Below the pieces are notes generated by a model that was not told where the DNA came from, ran no database searches, and saw only the letters and a list, made by a program, of their open reading frames with translations. Source: PMP191F sp047602185 (GTDB lineage Bacteria; Bacteroidota; Bacteroidia; Chitinophagales; Chitinophagaceae). Taken from it: a DNA stretch of 64,000 nucleotides. This document shows, piece after piece, positions 27,217 through 36,049 of this stretch; positions within the stretch are counted from its first letter, which is position 1, and each line of letters begins with the position of its first letter. The stretch is from NCBI GenBank assembly GCA_047602185.1, contig JASGHY010000001.1:5332001-5396000 (forward strand), read 5' to 3'. The position numbers were made by a program, and so were the translations under genes.

Positions 27217-28209
27217 ATGGAAAACGGAAATATCATTATTTATCAATCGCCTGACGGACAGACTACTATTGATGTGACATTGGAAAATGACACTGTTTGG
27301 CTGACCCAGGCTCAGATCATTGCATTGTTTGATTCCAGTAAAGCAAATATCAGCGAACATATAAAAAATATATTCACTTCCAATGAGTTAAGTTCTGAAG
27401 CAACTATTCGGAAATTCCGAACAGTTCGGCAGGAAGGAAAGCGGCAGGTTGCAAGAGAGTTAGAACACTACAACCTGGATATGATTATCTCAATTGGATA
27501 TAGAGTAAATTCTTTCAGGGGTACCCAATTCCGCATTTGGGCTAACAATGTCTTGAAAGACTATCTTGTTAAAGGCTACTCCCTGAACGAAAAGCGGCTG
27601 AATGAGCAGGCGCAACAACTCGGCGCATTAAAACAGGCTGTTCGGCTGTTAGGGAATGTGCTGGAATCAAAACCTCTGACGTCTGATGAGGCTAATGGTT
27701 TGCTTAAAGTACTGACCGACTATACTTATGCGCTGGATGTACTTGATAAATATGATCATCGTACTTTAACCATTGAGGCCATACATCGCAAGCTGTCTTT
27801 TGTTGCCAGCTATGATGAAGCGATGAATGCAATAAAAGGATTAAGGGATAAGTTTGGTGGTAGCAGCCTGTTTGGCAATGAGAAAGACGAGTCTTTTAAA
27901 AGCTCGATCGCTACAATTTATCAGTCTTTTGACGGAAATGATCTTTATCCAAGTGTGGAGGAAAAGGCTGCAATGTTCTTATACCTGGTAGTAAAGAATC
28001 ATTCTTTTTCTGATGGCAACAAAAGGATTGCAGCTTTTCTGTTTGTGTGGTTCCTGGAGAAAAATAGAATTCTTTATGGGGAAGACGGATCAAAGCGGAT
28101 TGCTGATAATGCACTTGTTGCACTTACATTGATGATAGCAGAAAGCAAACCCGATGAAAAAGATATTATGACCCAGGTGGTCGTAAATCTTATTAATGGA
28201 TATAATTGA
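27217..28209 (+). CDS. RhuM-like domain fused to a Fic domain
   Basis: The N-terminal 190 residues match the RhuM virulence-protein family (VWLTQAQIIALFDSSKANISEHIKNIF, then YNLDMIISIGYRVNSFRGTQFRIWA). The C-terminal part contains the Fic/Doc motif NHSFSDGNKRIAAFLF, a full HxFxDGNxR, so AMP-transfer or related activity on a protein target is possible. The fusion is a known architecture, and its function has not been settled. The RhuM part resembles phage KilA-N/Bro-like DNA-binding modules. It is a single gene with its own terminator and no antitoxin-like partner adjacent. Confidence 0.9.
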   Translation: MENGNIIIYQSPDGQTTIDVTLENDTVWLTQAQIIALFDSSKANISEHIKNIFTSNELSSEATIRKFRTVRQEGKRQVARELEHYNLDMIISIGYRVNSFRGTQFRIWANNVLKDYLVKGYSLNEKRLNEQAQQLGALKQAVRLLGNVLESKPLTSDEANGLLKVLTDYTYALDVLDKYDHRTLTIEAIHRKLSFVASYDEAMNAIKGLRDKFGGSSLFGNEKDESFKSSIATIYQSFDGNDLYPSVEEKAAMFLYLVVKNHSFSDGNKRIAAFLFVWFLEKNRILYGEDGSKRIADNALVALTLMIAESKPDEKDIMTQVVVNLINGYN

Positions 28210-28210
28210 T

Positions 28211-28250
28211 AAAAGAAAAAGGTTCCAACTTCCGGAACCTTTTTCTTTTG
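28211..28250. terminator. Bidirectional terminator
   Basis: AAAAGAAAAAGGTTCC and GGAACCTTTTTCTTTT form a perfect 16-bp stem around AACTTCC, between convergent genes. Confidence 0.9.
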
Positions 28251-28255
28251 TGAAA

Positions 28256-28597
28256 CTATTTCGCGAGCAATGCCTGCCCTTCGAAAGTTATGCCGGGCCA
28301 GCCATGCTTCATAAATTGCCTGATGTTCTGGTGATCTGTTCCCTCCGGGTTGTTTAATACGGATTGATAGTGTTCTGCGAACAAATACAAGGTCTCTTCT
28401 TTGCCCAGGTTGTTCAGTTGTGCAAAAGAAAACACTTTAGCGCTGCCCTGGTTCTGTGTTGCTTCATTATAAGCCTCGCCGTTTTTAAAGGCTGTGGGCT
28501 GATGCTGGTAGCGGGATTCTATAAATTCGATCACTTCTTTGAACGTGCGTGAATTGGCTCTTAAGTCGTTGATCAATGCAGTTACCTGTTCTTTCAT
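28256..28597 (-). CDS. HopJ-family protein
   Basis: This 113-residue protein is of the family named after a Pseudomonas type III effector, HopJ. Conserved stretches are TFKEVIEFIESRYQHQPTAF, NQGSAKVFSFAQLNNLGKEETLYLFAEHYQ and the near-invariant GTDHQNIRQFMKHGWPGITF. The protein is small, soluble and widespread in free-living bacteria that have no type III system, so an effector role here is unlikely. Biochemical function is unknown. It stands alone between a RhuM-Fic gene and a DeoR regulator. Confidence 0.9.
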   Translation of the reverse strand: MKEQVTALINDLRANSRTFKEVIEFIESRYQHQPTAFKNGEAYNEATQNQGSAKVFSFAQLNNLGKEETLYLFAEHYQSVLNNPEGTDHQNIRQFMKHGWPGITFEGQALLAK

Positions 28598-28712
28598 TCA
28601 GAATGTTTTTAAATCAGTATTATACTCCCTGTTGTTTAAAGATGTGCTAAAATAATAAAAGCCACCCGAAGGTAGCTTAGCCTGGCTCACCAGTTATTAT
28701 GTTTACAGGTCT

Positions 28713-29480
28713 TTATTCTGCTATGATTACTTTAATGCCAGTCTTTTCGATCTTATTGACTGTATCCCTGCTTACTTCACCATCTGTTATTATATAGTCT
28801 ATCTGGTCAAGGTTGGCGATCTTGCCCAGTCCGCGACGATCGAATTTTGAGCTGTCGGCCAGTACCACAACGGTCTGGGCAAGCCTGATCATCTTTTGGT
28901 TCAGACTGGCCTCTACAATATTGGTAATGGTAAGGCCATGCTCCAGGTCAATGCCGTCAACGCCAAGGAAAAGAACACCGCAGGACAGTTCGTCCAGGAT
29001 CTTTTCTGCAAAGAAGCCCGCCGTAGAGGAAGAGCTTTGGTGAACGAGGCCACCCAGCTGAAGTATTTCTACATTAGGGCGATTGATCAGTTCAAGGGCG
29101 ACCTTCAATGCGGGGGTGATGACGATGATCCTTTTATCCGGCTGCAGTTGGCGGGCTACTTCAAATACCGTAGTGCCGGAGCCGATAATGATGGAATCAT
29201 TTTGACCAATGAGGCCAAGGGCTGCCCTGGCAATCCTTTTCTTCTCATCGGACTTAATGAATTCTTTTTCATCTATCGGGCGCTCAATAGCATAGGGGTT
29301 ATTAATGGAGCCGCCGCCACGGGTGCGGAAAAGCAGCTTTTTTTCTTCCAACAGTTTCAGGTCTTTGCGGATAGTTACACCGCTCACCTGCATTTCATCC
29401 ATCAGTTGAGGGATGCTCACCTGTCCTTTTTCTGCGAGCTTTTTAAGGATAAACTGATGCCTGTCGGTTATCGTTTTCAT
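28713..29480 (-). CDS. DeoR-family transcriptional repressor
   Basis: The 255-residue regulator has an N-terminal helix-turn-helix (DRHQFILKKLAEKGQVSIPQLMDEMQVSGVTIRKDLKLLEEK). The DeoRC sugar-phosphate sensor domain follows, with the typical IGSGTTVFEVARQL, GVDGIDLEHGLT and VLADSSKFDRRGLGKI segments. Members are usually relieved by a phosphorylated sugar or polyol. It is divergent from SusC with about 400 bp between starts and is almost certainly the regulator of the 29.9-46.3 kb locus, whose FGGY kinases could make the inducer. Confidence 0.95.
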   Translation of the reverse strand: MKTITDRHQFILKKLAEKGQVSIPQLMDEMQVSGVTIRKDLKLLEEKKLLFRTRGGGSINNPYAIERPIDEKEFIKSDEKKRIARAALGLIGQNDSIIIGSGTTVFEVARQLQPDKRIIVITPALKVALELINRPNVEILQLGGLVHQSSSSTAGFFAEKILDELSCGVLFLGVDGIDLEHGLTITNIVEASLNQKMIRLAQTVVVLADSSKFDRRGLGKIANLDQIDYIITDGEVSRDTVNKIEKTGIKVIIAE

Positions 29481-29645
29481 ACATTAAGGTTATGTTTCGC
29501 AAAGTTGTTATTATTTCCTAATATTTTCAAAGACTTGCAAAGAGTTTACGATTTGATAAAAACAACCCCTTCTTATTAGGGGTACTATAACTTACAAATG
29601 CTTTCCTTTTATTTAAATTTGTTTAATTAAGTTTAATTTGATTAC

Positions 29646-29701
29646 ATTTGATTCATGTTATTGACTCAAATGAAAGCAAATATCTGCTTTTTTGAGCCAA
29701 T
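29646..29701. promoter_or_regulatory. Candidate operator region of the DeoR/SusC divergent promoters
   Basis: Two inverted pairs overlap: CATTTGA...TCAAATG (29646-29652 and 29667-29673) and TTGACTCAAA...TTTGAGCCAA (29662-29671 and 29692-29701). They lie midway in the 408-bp AT-rich gap between divergent genes. Binding by the DeoR protein is inferred from position only. Confidence 0.4.
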
Positions 29702-29888
29702 TTATTACTACGATTGCTCTTTTCTGACCTCAATTCATAATAATTTGTTTACTAAGAGGTAACATTTTGTTTAATTATGGATCATTCTTTTGCAAAATGT
29801 TAATTCTTTTTATCTGAAATGAAACAAAATAAAAGGAATTGATGGGATAGGAAAAAATTAGTTAGCAACTCAAAAACTAAAAGCTGTT

Positions 29889-32800
29889 ATGAAAAAAAAT
29901 CGCTGCTTTGCCATCATTCAGCGGCAAAGCAATCCCCGGAAATTCACCGGCAGCTGGTTACTCAGTCTGTTATGGCTCTTACTCCTTACTGTGCCTGCTG
30001 CAGCACAGACCAAAAAGATCACCGGAAAAATTACTGACGAGAATAACAGGCCCCTGGAAGGCGTAAGCATTAGCTTAAGGTCTGCCGGGTCGGGCACCAC
30101 CAGTAATGCGGATGGTGATTATTCTTTAAATGTACCCAATACAGCAGAAGTGCTGGTTTTCTCAACAGTAGGCTATGCTGAAAAAGAAGTGGCAATCGGT
30201 AATAATGCAGTTATTAATGTAACACTTCGAAAAGATGTGGCTGGCCTGAATGAGGTAGTAGTGGTAGGTTATGGTACACAGAAAAAAGTAAACCTTACCG
30301 GCTCTATTTCGGTTATTGGCAGCGCCCAGATTGAAAGACGCCCCAATACATCTACTTCCAATGCCTTGCAGGGACTTGCTCCGGGTGTAACGGTAACATC
30401 GCAAACCGGCTCTCCCGGTGGGGATGGTGCGCAGATCCGCATCAGGGGTATTAACTCATTTGGCGGATCGAGCAGCAACCCGTTGGTGATCATTGATGGT
30501 GTAGCAGGATCAATAGATGATATAGACGTTAACCTGATAGAATCTATCTCTGTATTAAAGGACGCTGCTTCTTCTGCTATTTATGGGTCAAGGGCTGCCA
30601 ACGGCGTTATCCTGATCACTACTAAAAGAGGTAAGGATAAGCTGTCTGTAAACTATAAAGGGTTTGTTGGCAAACAATCTGCAACAGCAATCCCTAAAGT
30701 AACAGACGGATTGACCTACATGCGTGTGTTTAACGACGCTAACATGAACGATAATGGTACCAAGATCTATAGCGACCAGGATATTGAAAATTTCAGACAG
30801 AAGTTTGAGGCTAATCCGAAAAATTATGATTGGCAGGATGCGATATTGCAGGGAAGCGGATTACAGCACAATCATTTTATTTCTTTAACTGCAAACAGCG
30901 GTATCGTTCGTGTAGCTCCCTCGCTGAGTTATACCGATCAGGAAGGTATCATTAAGAACACCAATTTCAAGCGTTATATTTTCCGTAATAACCTGGATAT
31001 AACGCCCAGCAAAAAATTTAATATCAGGGCCGACATAGCGGTGACCAACAGGAACAGAAAACAGATCGCCGACGAGGGAACTATCTGGAATTACCTGGGG
31101 AGAATGCCGACTAATATACCTATCCGCTATGGCGATAAATGGTCCGACGGCTGGGTTAAGATCAACCCGGTAGGTTATATTGAAGATGGTGGCAACCGCA
31201 AAGTAAACAACCTGGAGTTCTATGGAAATCTTAGTTTGAACTACAAACCTGTAGACTGGTTGTCTCTTACAGGAATGTTTGCTCCCCGCTATCTCACTAC
31301 CAACGTTCACCTTTTCAGGAAAAGTGTAATGACCTATTATGAAGATGGGTCAGAAGCCGGAGCGGCAAACACCTCTACCGAACTTACAGAATCTGCTTAC
31401 AGGTATTTTTATGGCACTTATCAGTTCCAAGCTACCGCACAGAAAAGTTTCGGCAATCACAACTTCAACTTAATGGCCGGAACATCAAGGGAGACCTATG
31501 ATGAGAAGTTCTTATCCGGTTACAGGAAGAACTTTGTGTACAATACCTATGAACAATTAACTGCCGGAGCAGATGATGGTACAAAAGATAATAACGGTAC
31601 ACAAAACCAGTGGATACTGATCTCCGGATTTGGCAGGTTCAATTATGATTTTAAAGGAAAATACCTGTTTGAAGCTAACCTGAGGTATGATGGTACTTCA
31701 CGCTTTAAAGGAGATAACCAATGGGCTGCATTTCCTTCTTTCTCTGCGGGATGGGTTGTTTCGAAAGAAGATTTCTGGGATAATATCAGTCCTATTGTAA
31801 ACATGCTTAAGATTAGGGGATCATGGGGTAAGTTAGGTAACCAGAATATCGGTTCCTCCTATTATCCTTTTGCTGAAGCCTTATCACTGGGCAGCGTTTC
31901 CATGGGAGGCAACGTATACCAGTCTATTTCTCAAACCACGCTGTCTAACCCAGACCTGCGTTGGGAAGAGACAGTAATGAAAGGCATTGGTGTAGATGCG
32001 AGCCTGTTTAATAAGCTGTCGTTTACATTCGATTATTATGATAAAAGAACAGATGGCATTCTGCTTAAGTTAAATACTTCACAGCTCACCGGTTTGGCCT
32101 CTCCTTATCAGAATGCTGCGGTAGTGAGCAATAAAGGCTGGGAGGTTTCTGCGAGATATGATAATAAATGGGGTGACTTCCAGTTGGGCGTTGGCTTCAA
32201 TTTATCTGATGTGAAGAACAGGATCGTTGATATGAAGGGACAAACCTCCGGCGACCTGTTGCGTCAGCAGGAAGGATACGCCATCAATTCTATTTATGGA
32301 TACATGGCAAATGGCCTTTACCAAACACAGGACGAGATCAATAACGGACCTGTGCAAATCGGTACATTAAAGCCTGGTGATGTAAAGTACAAGGATATTG
32401 CCGGTGCGGTTGACGCAAGTGGCAAGCAGGTGGCTGATGGAAAAATTACAGATGCAGATAAGGTGATCATCGGCAGCACTATTCCCCGTTACACTTATGG
32501 AGGTAATCTTGACCTGGGATGGAAAGGTTTTCGTCTGAGTGCATTTGTACAGGGCGTAGGCAAAGTAGACGGCTATCTGAACTCGCATTACGTAATCCCG
32601 GCTGTGAACTCCAGCGCTATTAAACCCTGGCAGCTGGACTACTGGACCCCCGATAACAGGAATGCTTCGTTGCCACGTGTTTCTATTACTTCTACCAACA
32701 ATACACAAAATTCAACCTTGTGGATGAGGAACGCAGCCTACCTGCGTCTGAAGAATATCCAGTTGGGGTATGAAATACCTGCAGCTTTCCTGAGAAAGGT

Positions 32801-32984
32801 AGGATTGCAGAAAGCATTTGTATATGTAAACGGGCAGAACATTTTTACAAAGACCAATTTTTACCAGGGATATGATCCTGAGATCAATTTTGATGCCGGT
32901 GCAACAGACGGTGTGTCATTGGGTGGCGGAAACTACTATCCCCAGGTTAAGATTTACACAGTAGGCATTGATATTAAATTCTAA
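29889..32984 (+). CDS. SusC/RagA-family TonB-dependent outer-membrane transporter
   Basis: The 1031-residue outer-membrane importer has a signal peptide ending about residue 39 (VPAAAQ). An N-terminal carboxypeptidase-D-like domain follows (KKITGKITDENNRPLEGVSI), then the plug with the SusC hallmark GLNEVVVVGYGTQKKVNLTGSI and AANGVILITTKRG, and a large beta-barrel ending in an aromatic (YTVGIDIKF). It works with the SusD lipoprotein encoded 4 bp downstream, taking up an oligomeric nutrient with TonB energy. The locus carries phosphoesterases and kinases rather than glycosidases, so the substrate may not be a simple glycan. Confidence 0.97.
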   Translation: MKKNRCFAIIQRQSNPRKFTGSWLLSLLWLLLLTVPAAAQTKKITGKITDENNRPLEGVSISLRSAGSGTTSNADGDYSLNVPNTAEVLVFSTVGYAEKEVAIGNNAVINVTLRKDVAGLNEVVVVGYGTQKKVNLTGSISVIGSAQIERRPNTSTSNALQGLAPGVTVTSQTGSPGGDGAQIRIRGINSFGGSSSNPLVIIDGVAGSIDDIDVNLIESISVLKDAASSAIYGSRAANGVILITTKRGKDKLSVNYKGFVGKQSATAIPKVTDGLTYMRVFNDANMNDNGTKIYSDQDIENFRQKFEANPKNYDWQDAILQGSGLQHNHFISLTANSGIVRVAPSLSYTDQEGIIKNTNFKRYIFRNNLDITPSKKFNIRADIAVTNRNRKQIADEGTIWNYLGRMPTNIPIRYGDKWSDGWVKINPVGYIEDGGNRKVNNLEFYGNLSLNYKPVDWLSLTGMFAPRYLTTNVHLFRKSVMTYYEDGSEAGAANTSTELTESAYRYFYGTYQFQATAQKSFGNHNFNLMAGTSRETYDEKFLSGYRKNFVYNTYEQLTAGADDGTKDNNGTQNQWILISGFGRFNYDFKGKYLFEANLRYDGTSRFKGDNQWAAFPSFSAGWVVSKEDFWDNISPIVNMLKIRGSWGKLGNQNIGSSYYPFAEALSLGSVSMGGNVYQSISQTTLSNPDLRWEETVMKGIGVDASLFNKLSFTFDYYDKRTDGILLKLNTSQLTGLASPYQNAAVVSNKGWEVSARYDNKWGDFQLGVGFNLSDVKNRIVDMKGQTSGDLLRQQEGYAINSIYGYMANGLYQTQDEINNGPVQIGTLKPGDVKYKDIAGAVDASGKQVADGKITDADKVIIGSTIPRYTYGGNLDLGWKGFRLSAFVQGVGKVDGYLNSHYVIPAVNSSAIKPWQLDYWTPDNRNASLPRVSITSTNNTQNSTLWMRNAAYLRLKNIQLGYEIPAAFLRKVGLQKAFVYVNGQNIFTKTNFYQGYDPEINFDAGATDGVSLGGGNYYPQVKIYTVGIDIKF

Positions 32985-32988
32985 AAAA

Positions 32989-34755
32989 ATGAAACGCTTT
33001 AATTATATAAACAGGATTGCCGCTATAGCAATCGGATCTATCCTGGCTTTGAATTCGTGCAGCCCGGATCTTGAATCACTCAACGGCCCCTCTACAGGTA
33101 CATTTCCTGCAACAGCAAAAGAGGCTGAGATGGGTATGTTTAGCGCTTATCAGAATATCAGTACACTGAACGCGGCCAGTACTCCTATATGGCATGTGAT
33201 GGATAATATTACTGATATAGGTTATGCAAGACCAGGTACCAACTATACTTCACCAATCACCAGTGCTATTACAACCGACAATGCACTGACCAATAAACCC
33301 TGGCAGGTGCACTATCAAACCATTGCGCGTGTTCACTCTGTGCTGGATAACCTGGAAAAATTAAAAAGTACCATGTCAGATGCTGATTATAAAAAGATGG
33401 ATGCAGAGCTACGCTTTATCCGTGCTTACTGTTATTCAGAACTGATCCAGTTGTACGGTGCTGTGCCTTTACTGAAACATGCTGTTGACCTGAGCAATGC
33501 CAGTGTTCCAAGAACACCCAAGGCTGATGTTGAACAATTTTTGCTGGACGAATTGACCGCGATAGCAGACAATCTGCCTGCTTCACAGTCGGCGTATGGC
33601 AATGTAAGGGCTACCAGCGTAGGCGCTTATATGCTGAAAGCAAGGGTTGCTTTGTATGCAAAAAAATATACTGACGCTGCTACGGCTGCTAATAAAGCGC
33701 TTACCCTTTCAAATGGTGTATATGACCTGACGGCTTTTAACAGTACTGTTAATTATGTTGGTAAAGATCATTCTGTAGGTGAGCCTGAGTTATCAAACAT
33801 TTTTGGTCATACAGGTTTTAAAACAAGTAAAGAATGGATCTGGGTGGCTGAGTACAACCAGGCTGTTCCGGGGAATACACATAACCAACAGTATTATTCA
33901 GCTTCACGCCTGGGCAAAGGTGTTTGTTACTGGGGTCCCACACAGGACCTGATCAATACTTTCCAGTGCAAAGACGGATTGCCTATTACAGAGTCTGCTT
34001 TATATGATGCCTCGAAGCCATTTGAAAACCGTGATCCGAGATTGGATATGTATTGCGCGCGTCCGCACGCCCGATATGTAGGTTACCAGTTTGAACCAGC
34101 TACCAGTTTTTCAACTGTGAAGAATTACTGGCCGGTGATCAATGGTACAGCTACTACGGCTTCATCTGTATCGAATGCCGATGCTACAAATGCTTATAGG
34201 TCTTTCAGTGGTTACCTCTGGCGCAAACCAATTGATCTTGCTGATTTCAATACTACATCCGTAAGTGGCGTATCTGATCTGAATGTGGGCATTTTCCGTT
34301 TTGCAGAATTGCTGCTGATCTATGCAGAGGCAAAGATCGAAGCGGGCGATATTGACAACAGTGTTTACGATGCTATCAACCGTGTCCGCAATCGTGCGCT
34401 GATGCCCAACTTGCCTACGGGATTATCGCAGGCGCAATTGAGAAAAGCCTTACGTTATGAACGCAAAGTAGAACTGGCAAACGATGGCTTAAGGTGGTAT
34501 GACCTTCGTCGCTGGGGTATTGCTAATAAGGTAATGAATGGCTATATCTACCTGAACCGCGATGCCAAAGCATGGACAAAAGATGTGTTGACCGGGTTTG
34601 ATGATAGTTATACGCCGATCTATAATTACACGGAGGCTATCAAGTATTTCACTACACAGCAGGTGGTGTACAAAGAAAATAAAGATGAGTTGTGGCCGGT
34701 ACCGAAATCTGAAATGGATGCAAACAAAATGCTGACACAGAATCCGGGATATTAA
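32989..34755 (+). CDS. SusD/RagB-family nutrient-binding lipoprotein
   Basis: This is a surface lipoprotein that caps the SusC channel. The start at 32989 gives a lipoprotein signal with lipobox ALNSC; an in-frame codon at 32968 overlaps susC and is less likely. TPR-like helices and the SusD signature LRFIRAYCYSELIQLYGAVPLL are visible. The C-terminal RagB region has FRFAELLLIYAEAKIEAG, LRKALRYERKVELANDGLRWYDLRRWG and the ending PVPKSEMDANKMLTQNPGY. At 589 residues it is normal for the family. Ligand unknown. Confidence 0.96.
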   Translation: MKRFNYINRIAAIAIGSILALNSCSPDLESLNGPSTGTFPATAKEAEMGMFSAYQNISTLNAASTPIWHVMDNITDIGYARPGTNYTSPITSAITTDNALTNKPWQVHYQTIARVHSVLDNLEKLKSTMSDADYKKMDAELRFIRAYCYSELIQLYGAVPLLKHAVDLSNASVPRTPKADVEQFLLDELTAIADNLPASQSAYGNVRATSVGAYMLKARVALYAKKYTDAATAANKALTLSNGVYDLTAFNSTVNYVGKDHSVGEPELSNIFGHTGFKTSKEWIWVAEYNQAVPGNTHNQQYYSASRLGKGVCYWGPTQDLINTFQCKDGLPITESALYDASKPFENRDPRLDMYCARPHARYVGYQFEPATSFSTVKNYWPVINGTATTASSVSNADATNAYRSFSGYLWRKPIDLADFNTTSVSGVSDLNVGIFRFAELLLIYAEAKIEAGDIDNSVYDAINRVRNRALMPNLPTGLSQAQLRKALRYERKVELANDGLRWYDLRRWGIANKVMNGYIYLNRDAKAWTKDVLTGFDDSYTPIYNYTEAIKYFTTQQVVYKENKDELWPVPKSEMDANKMLTQNPGY

Positions 34756-34795
34756 AAGGAAAGAGAGTTAGGTATAAAGATCGTTAATTGCACGA

Positions 34796-36049
34796 ATGAA
34801 AACATTGCTTAGCCCTGAAAGGAGACGCTGGTTTATTGTTGCCATTATTTTTCTGGCCATAGTATTCAACTATGTCGACAGGCAGATCGTGTCCATATTA
34901 AAACCTGTACTCAAATCCGAGTTTAGTCTTAACGACAGTGGCTATGCATGGGTGCTGAATATTTTCACGATCTGTTATGCCGTGATGTATCCTGTTACGG
35001 GATGGATGGTAGATAGGTTTGGCGCCCGCGTAGTGATGTTCTATGGAATTATTACCTGGTCGCTGGCTTGTATAGGCGGTGGCCTGTCCAGAACGATCGG
35101 GCAGTTTGGGTTTTTCCGTGGATTGCTCGGTGTAGCGGAACCTACCAATTTCCCGGCGCAGTTAAAAGTAATTGCAGTATGGTTTCCCGGTAAGCTGCGT
35201 GCAACTGCAAATAGTCTTTGCATAGCAGGCAGTTCTATCGGGGCTATCATTGCGCCTCCGGCTATTGCATGGCTGTCTATTACCTATAGCTGGCAGGTGG
35301 CGTTCATTACGATGGGCTCTATTGGAGTGCTGATCGCAGTGCTATGGAAGCTGATCTACAGAGATCCTCCGGCGCATATACTGAAGGAGACAGTTACCTC
35401 AACAACAGTAGAAACAACGGAAGCATTTCAGTGGAAGCAGTTGTGGGGAACACGCAGTTTGTGGGGTGTATTGCTGATACGCTTTGTAAGTGACCCGGTA
35501 TGGTATTTCTGCTTATTCTGGTTGCCGGGTTATTTGCAGGAAGAATCAGGACTTACGCTGGCACAGGTAGGTATGGTAGGATGGATCCCGTTCTTATTTG
35601 CCGACCTGGGCGCGATAGGTACATCAGCATGGTCTGACAAACTGGTAAGAAAAGGATATGACCCTTTAAGAGCGAGAAAAGTTACGCTGACCCGTGTTGC
35701 GCTGCTTGGTCCTTTATGTACACTTACTCCTTACCTGGGTGGTGCGTGGGCAACACTGGCTGTATTCAGTGTTGTGGCTATAGCCTGTCTTAGCTGGTTG
35801 TTTATGGTCAGTGTGGTAGTGGCAGAGGCCTTCCCTGTAAAAAATGTAGCAAGTGTGTTGGGTATTGCAGGCGGGTTTGGCGCATTGGGGGCAGTGCTGT
35901 TCAATTATTTTGTAGGACAGTTTATAGGCACACTGGGAGCAGAAAAAATATTTATCGCCATGGGGTTTTTACATCCGTTGGCGGTAGTGATCTTATGGAC
36001 GATGGTGCGACCGGAAAAACCAACCGCTGCACTTAATAATAAACTGTAA
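34796..36049 (+). CDS. MFS transporter, anion:cation symporter (hexuronate-like) family
   Basis: The 417-residue inner-membrane transporter has 12 predicted helices. NYVDRQIVSILKPVLKSEF in the first loop and GWMVDRFGARVVMF after helix 2 are typical of the ACS family, which includes ExuT and GudP and imports organic anions such as hexuronates, glucarate or other sugar acids. It lies 40 bp after susD and its stop codon is followed immediately by the flavoprotein start, so it is clearly part of the operon. It would carry an acidic breakdown product across the inner membrane. Substrate inferred from family only. Confidence 0.9.
   Translation: MKTLLSPERRRWFIVAIIFLAIVFNYVDRQIVSILKPVLKSEFSLNDSGYAWVLNIFTICYAVMYPVTGWMVDRFGARVVMFYGIITWSLACIGGGLSRTIGQFGFFRGLLGVAEPTNFPAQLKVIAVWFPGKLRATANSLCIAGSSIGAIIAPPAIAWLSITYSWQVAFITMGSIGVLIAVLWKLIYRDPPAHILKETVTSTTVETTEAFQWKQLWGTRSLWGVLLIRFVSDPVWYFCLFWLPGYLQEESGLTLAQVGMVGWIPFLFADLGAIGTSAWSDKLVRKGYDPLRARKVTLTRVALLGPLCTLTPYLGGAWATLAVFSVVAIACLSWLFMVSVVVAEAFPVKNVASVLGIAGGFGALGAVLFNYFVGQFIGTLGAEKIFIAMGFLHPLAVVILWTMVRPEKPTAALNNKL

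Noticed and set aside
28256..28597. Type III secretion effector
   Set aside because: The HopJ name is historical; the family is general and no secretion genes are seen.
29761..29800. Bacteroidota promoter (TTTG...TAnnTTTG) before susC
   Set aside because: A TTCTTTTG box is present, but its spacing from the nearest TTTG is about 15 bp and one key base is off, so it is not reported as a feature.
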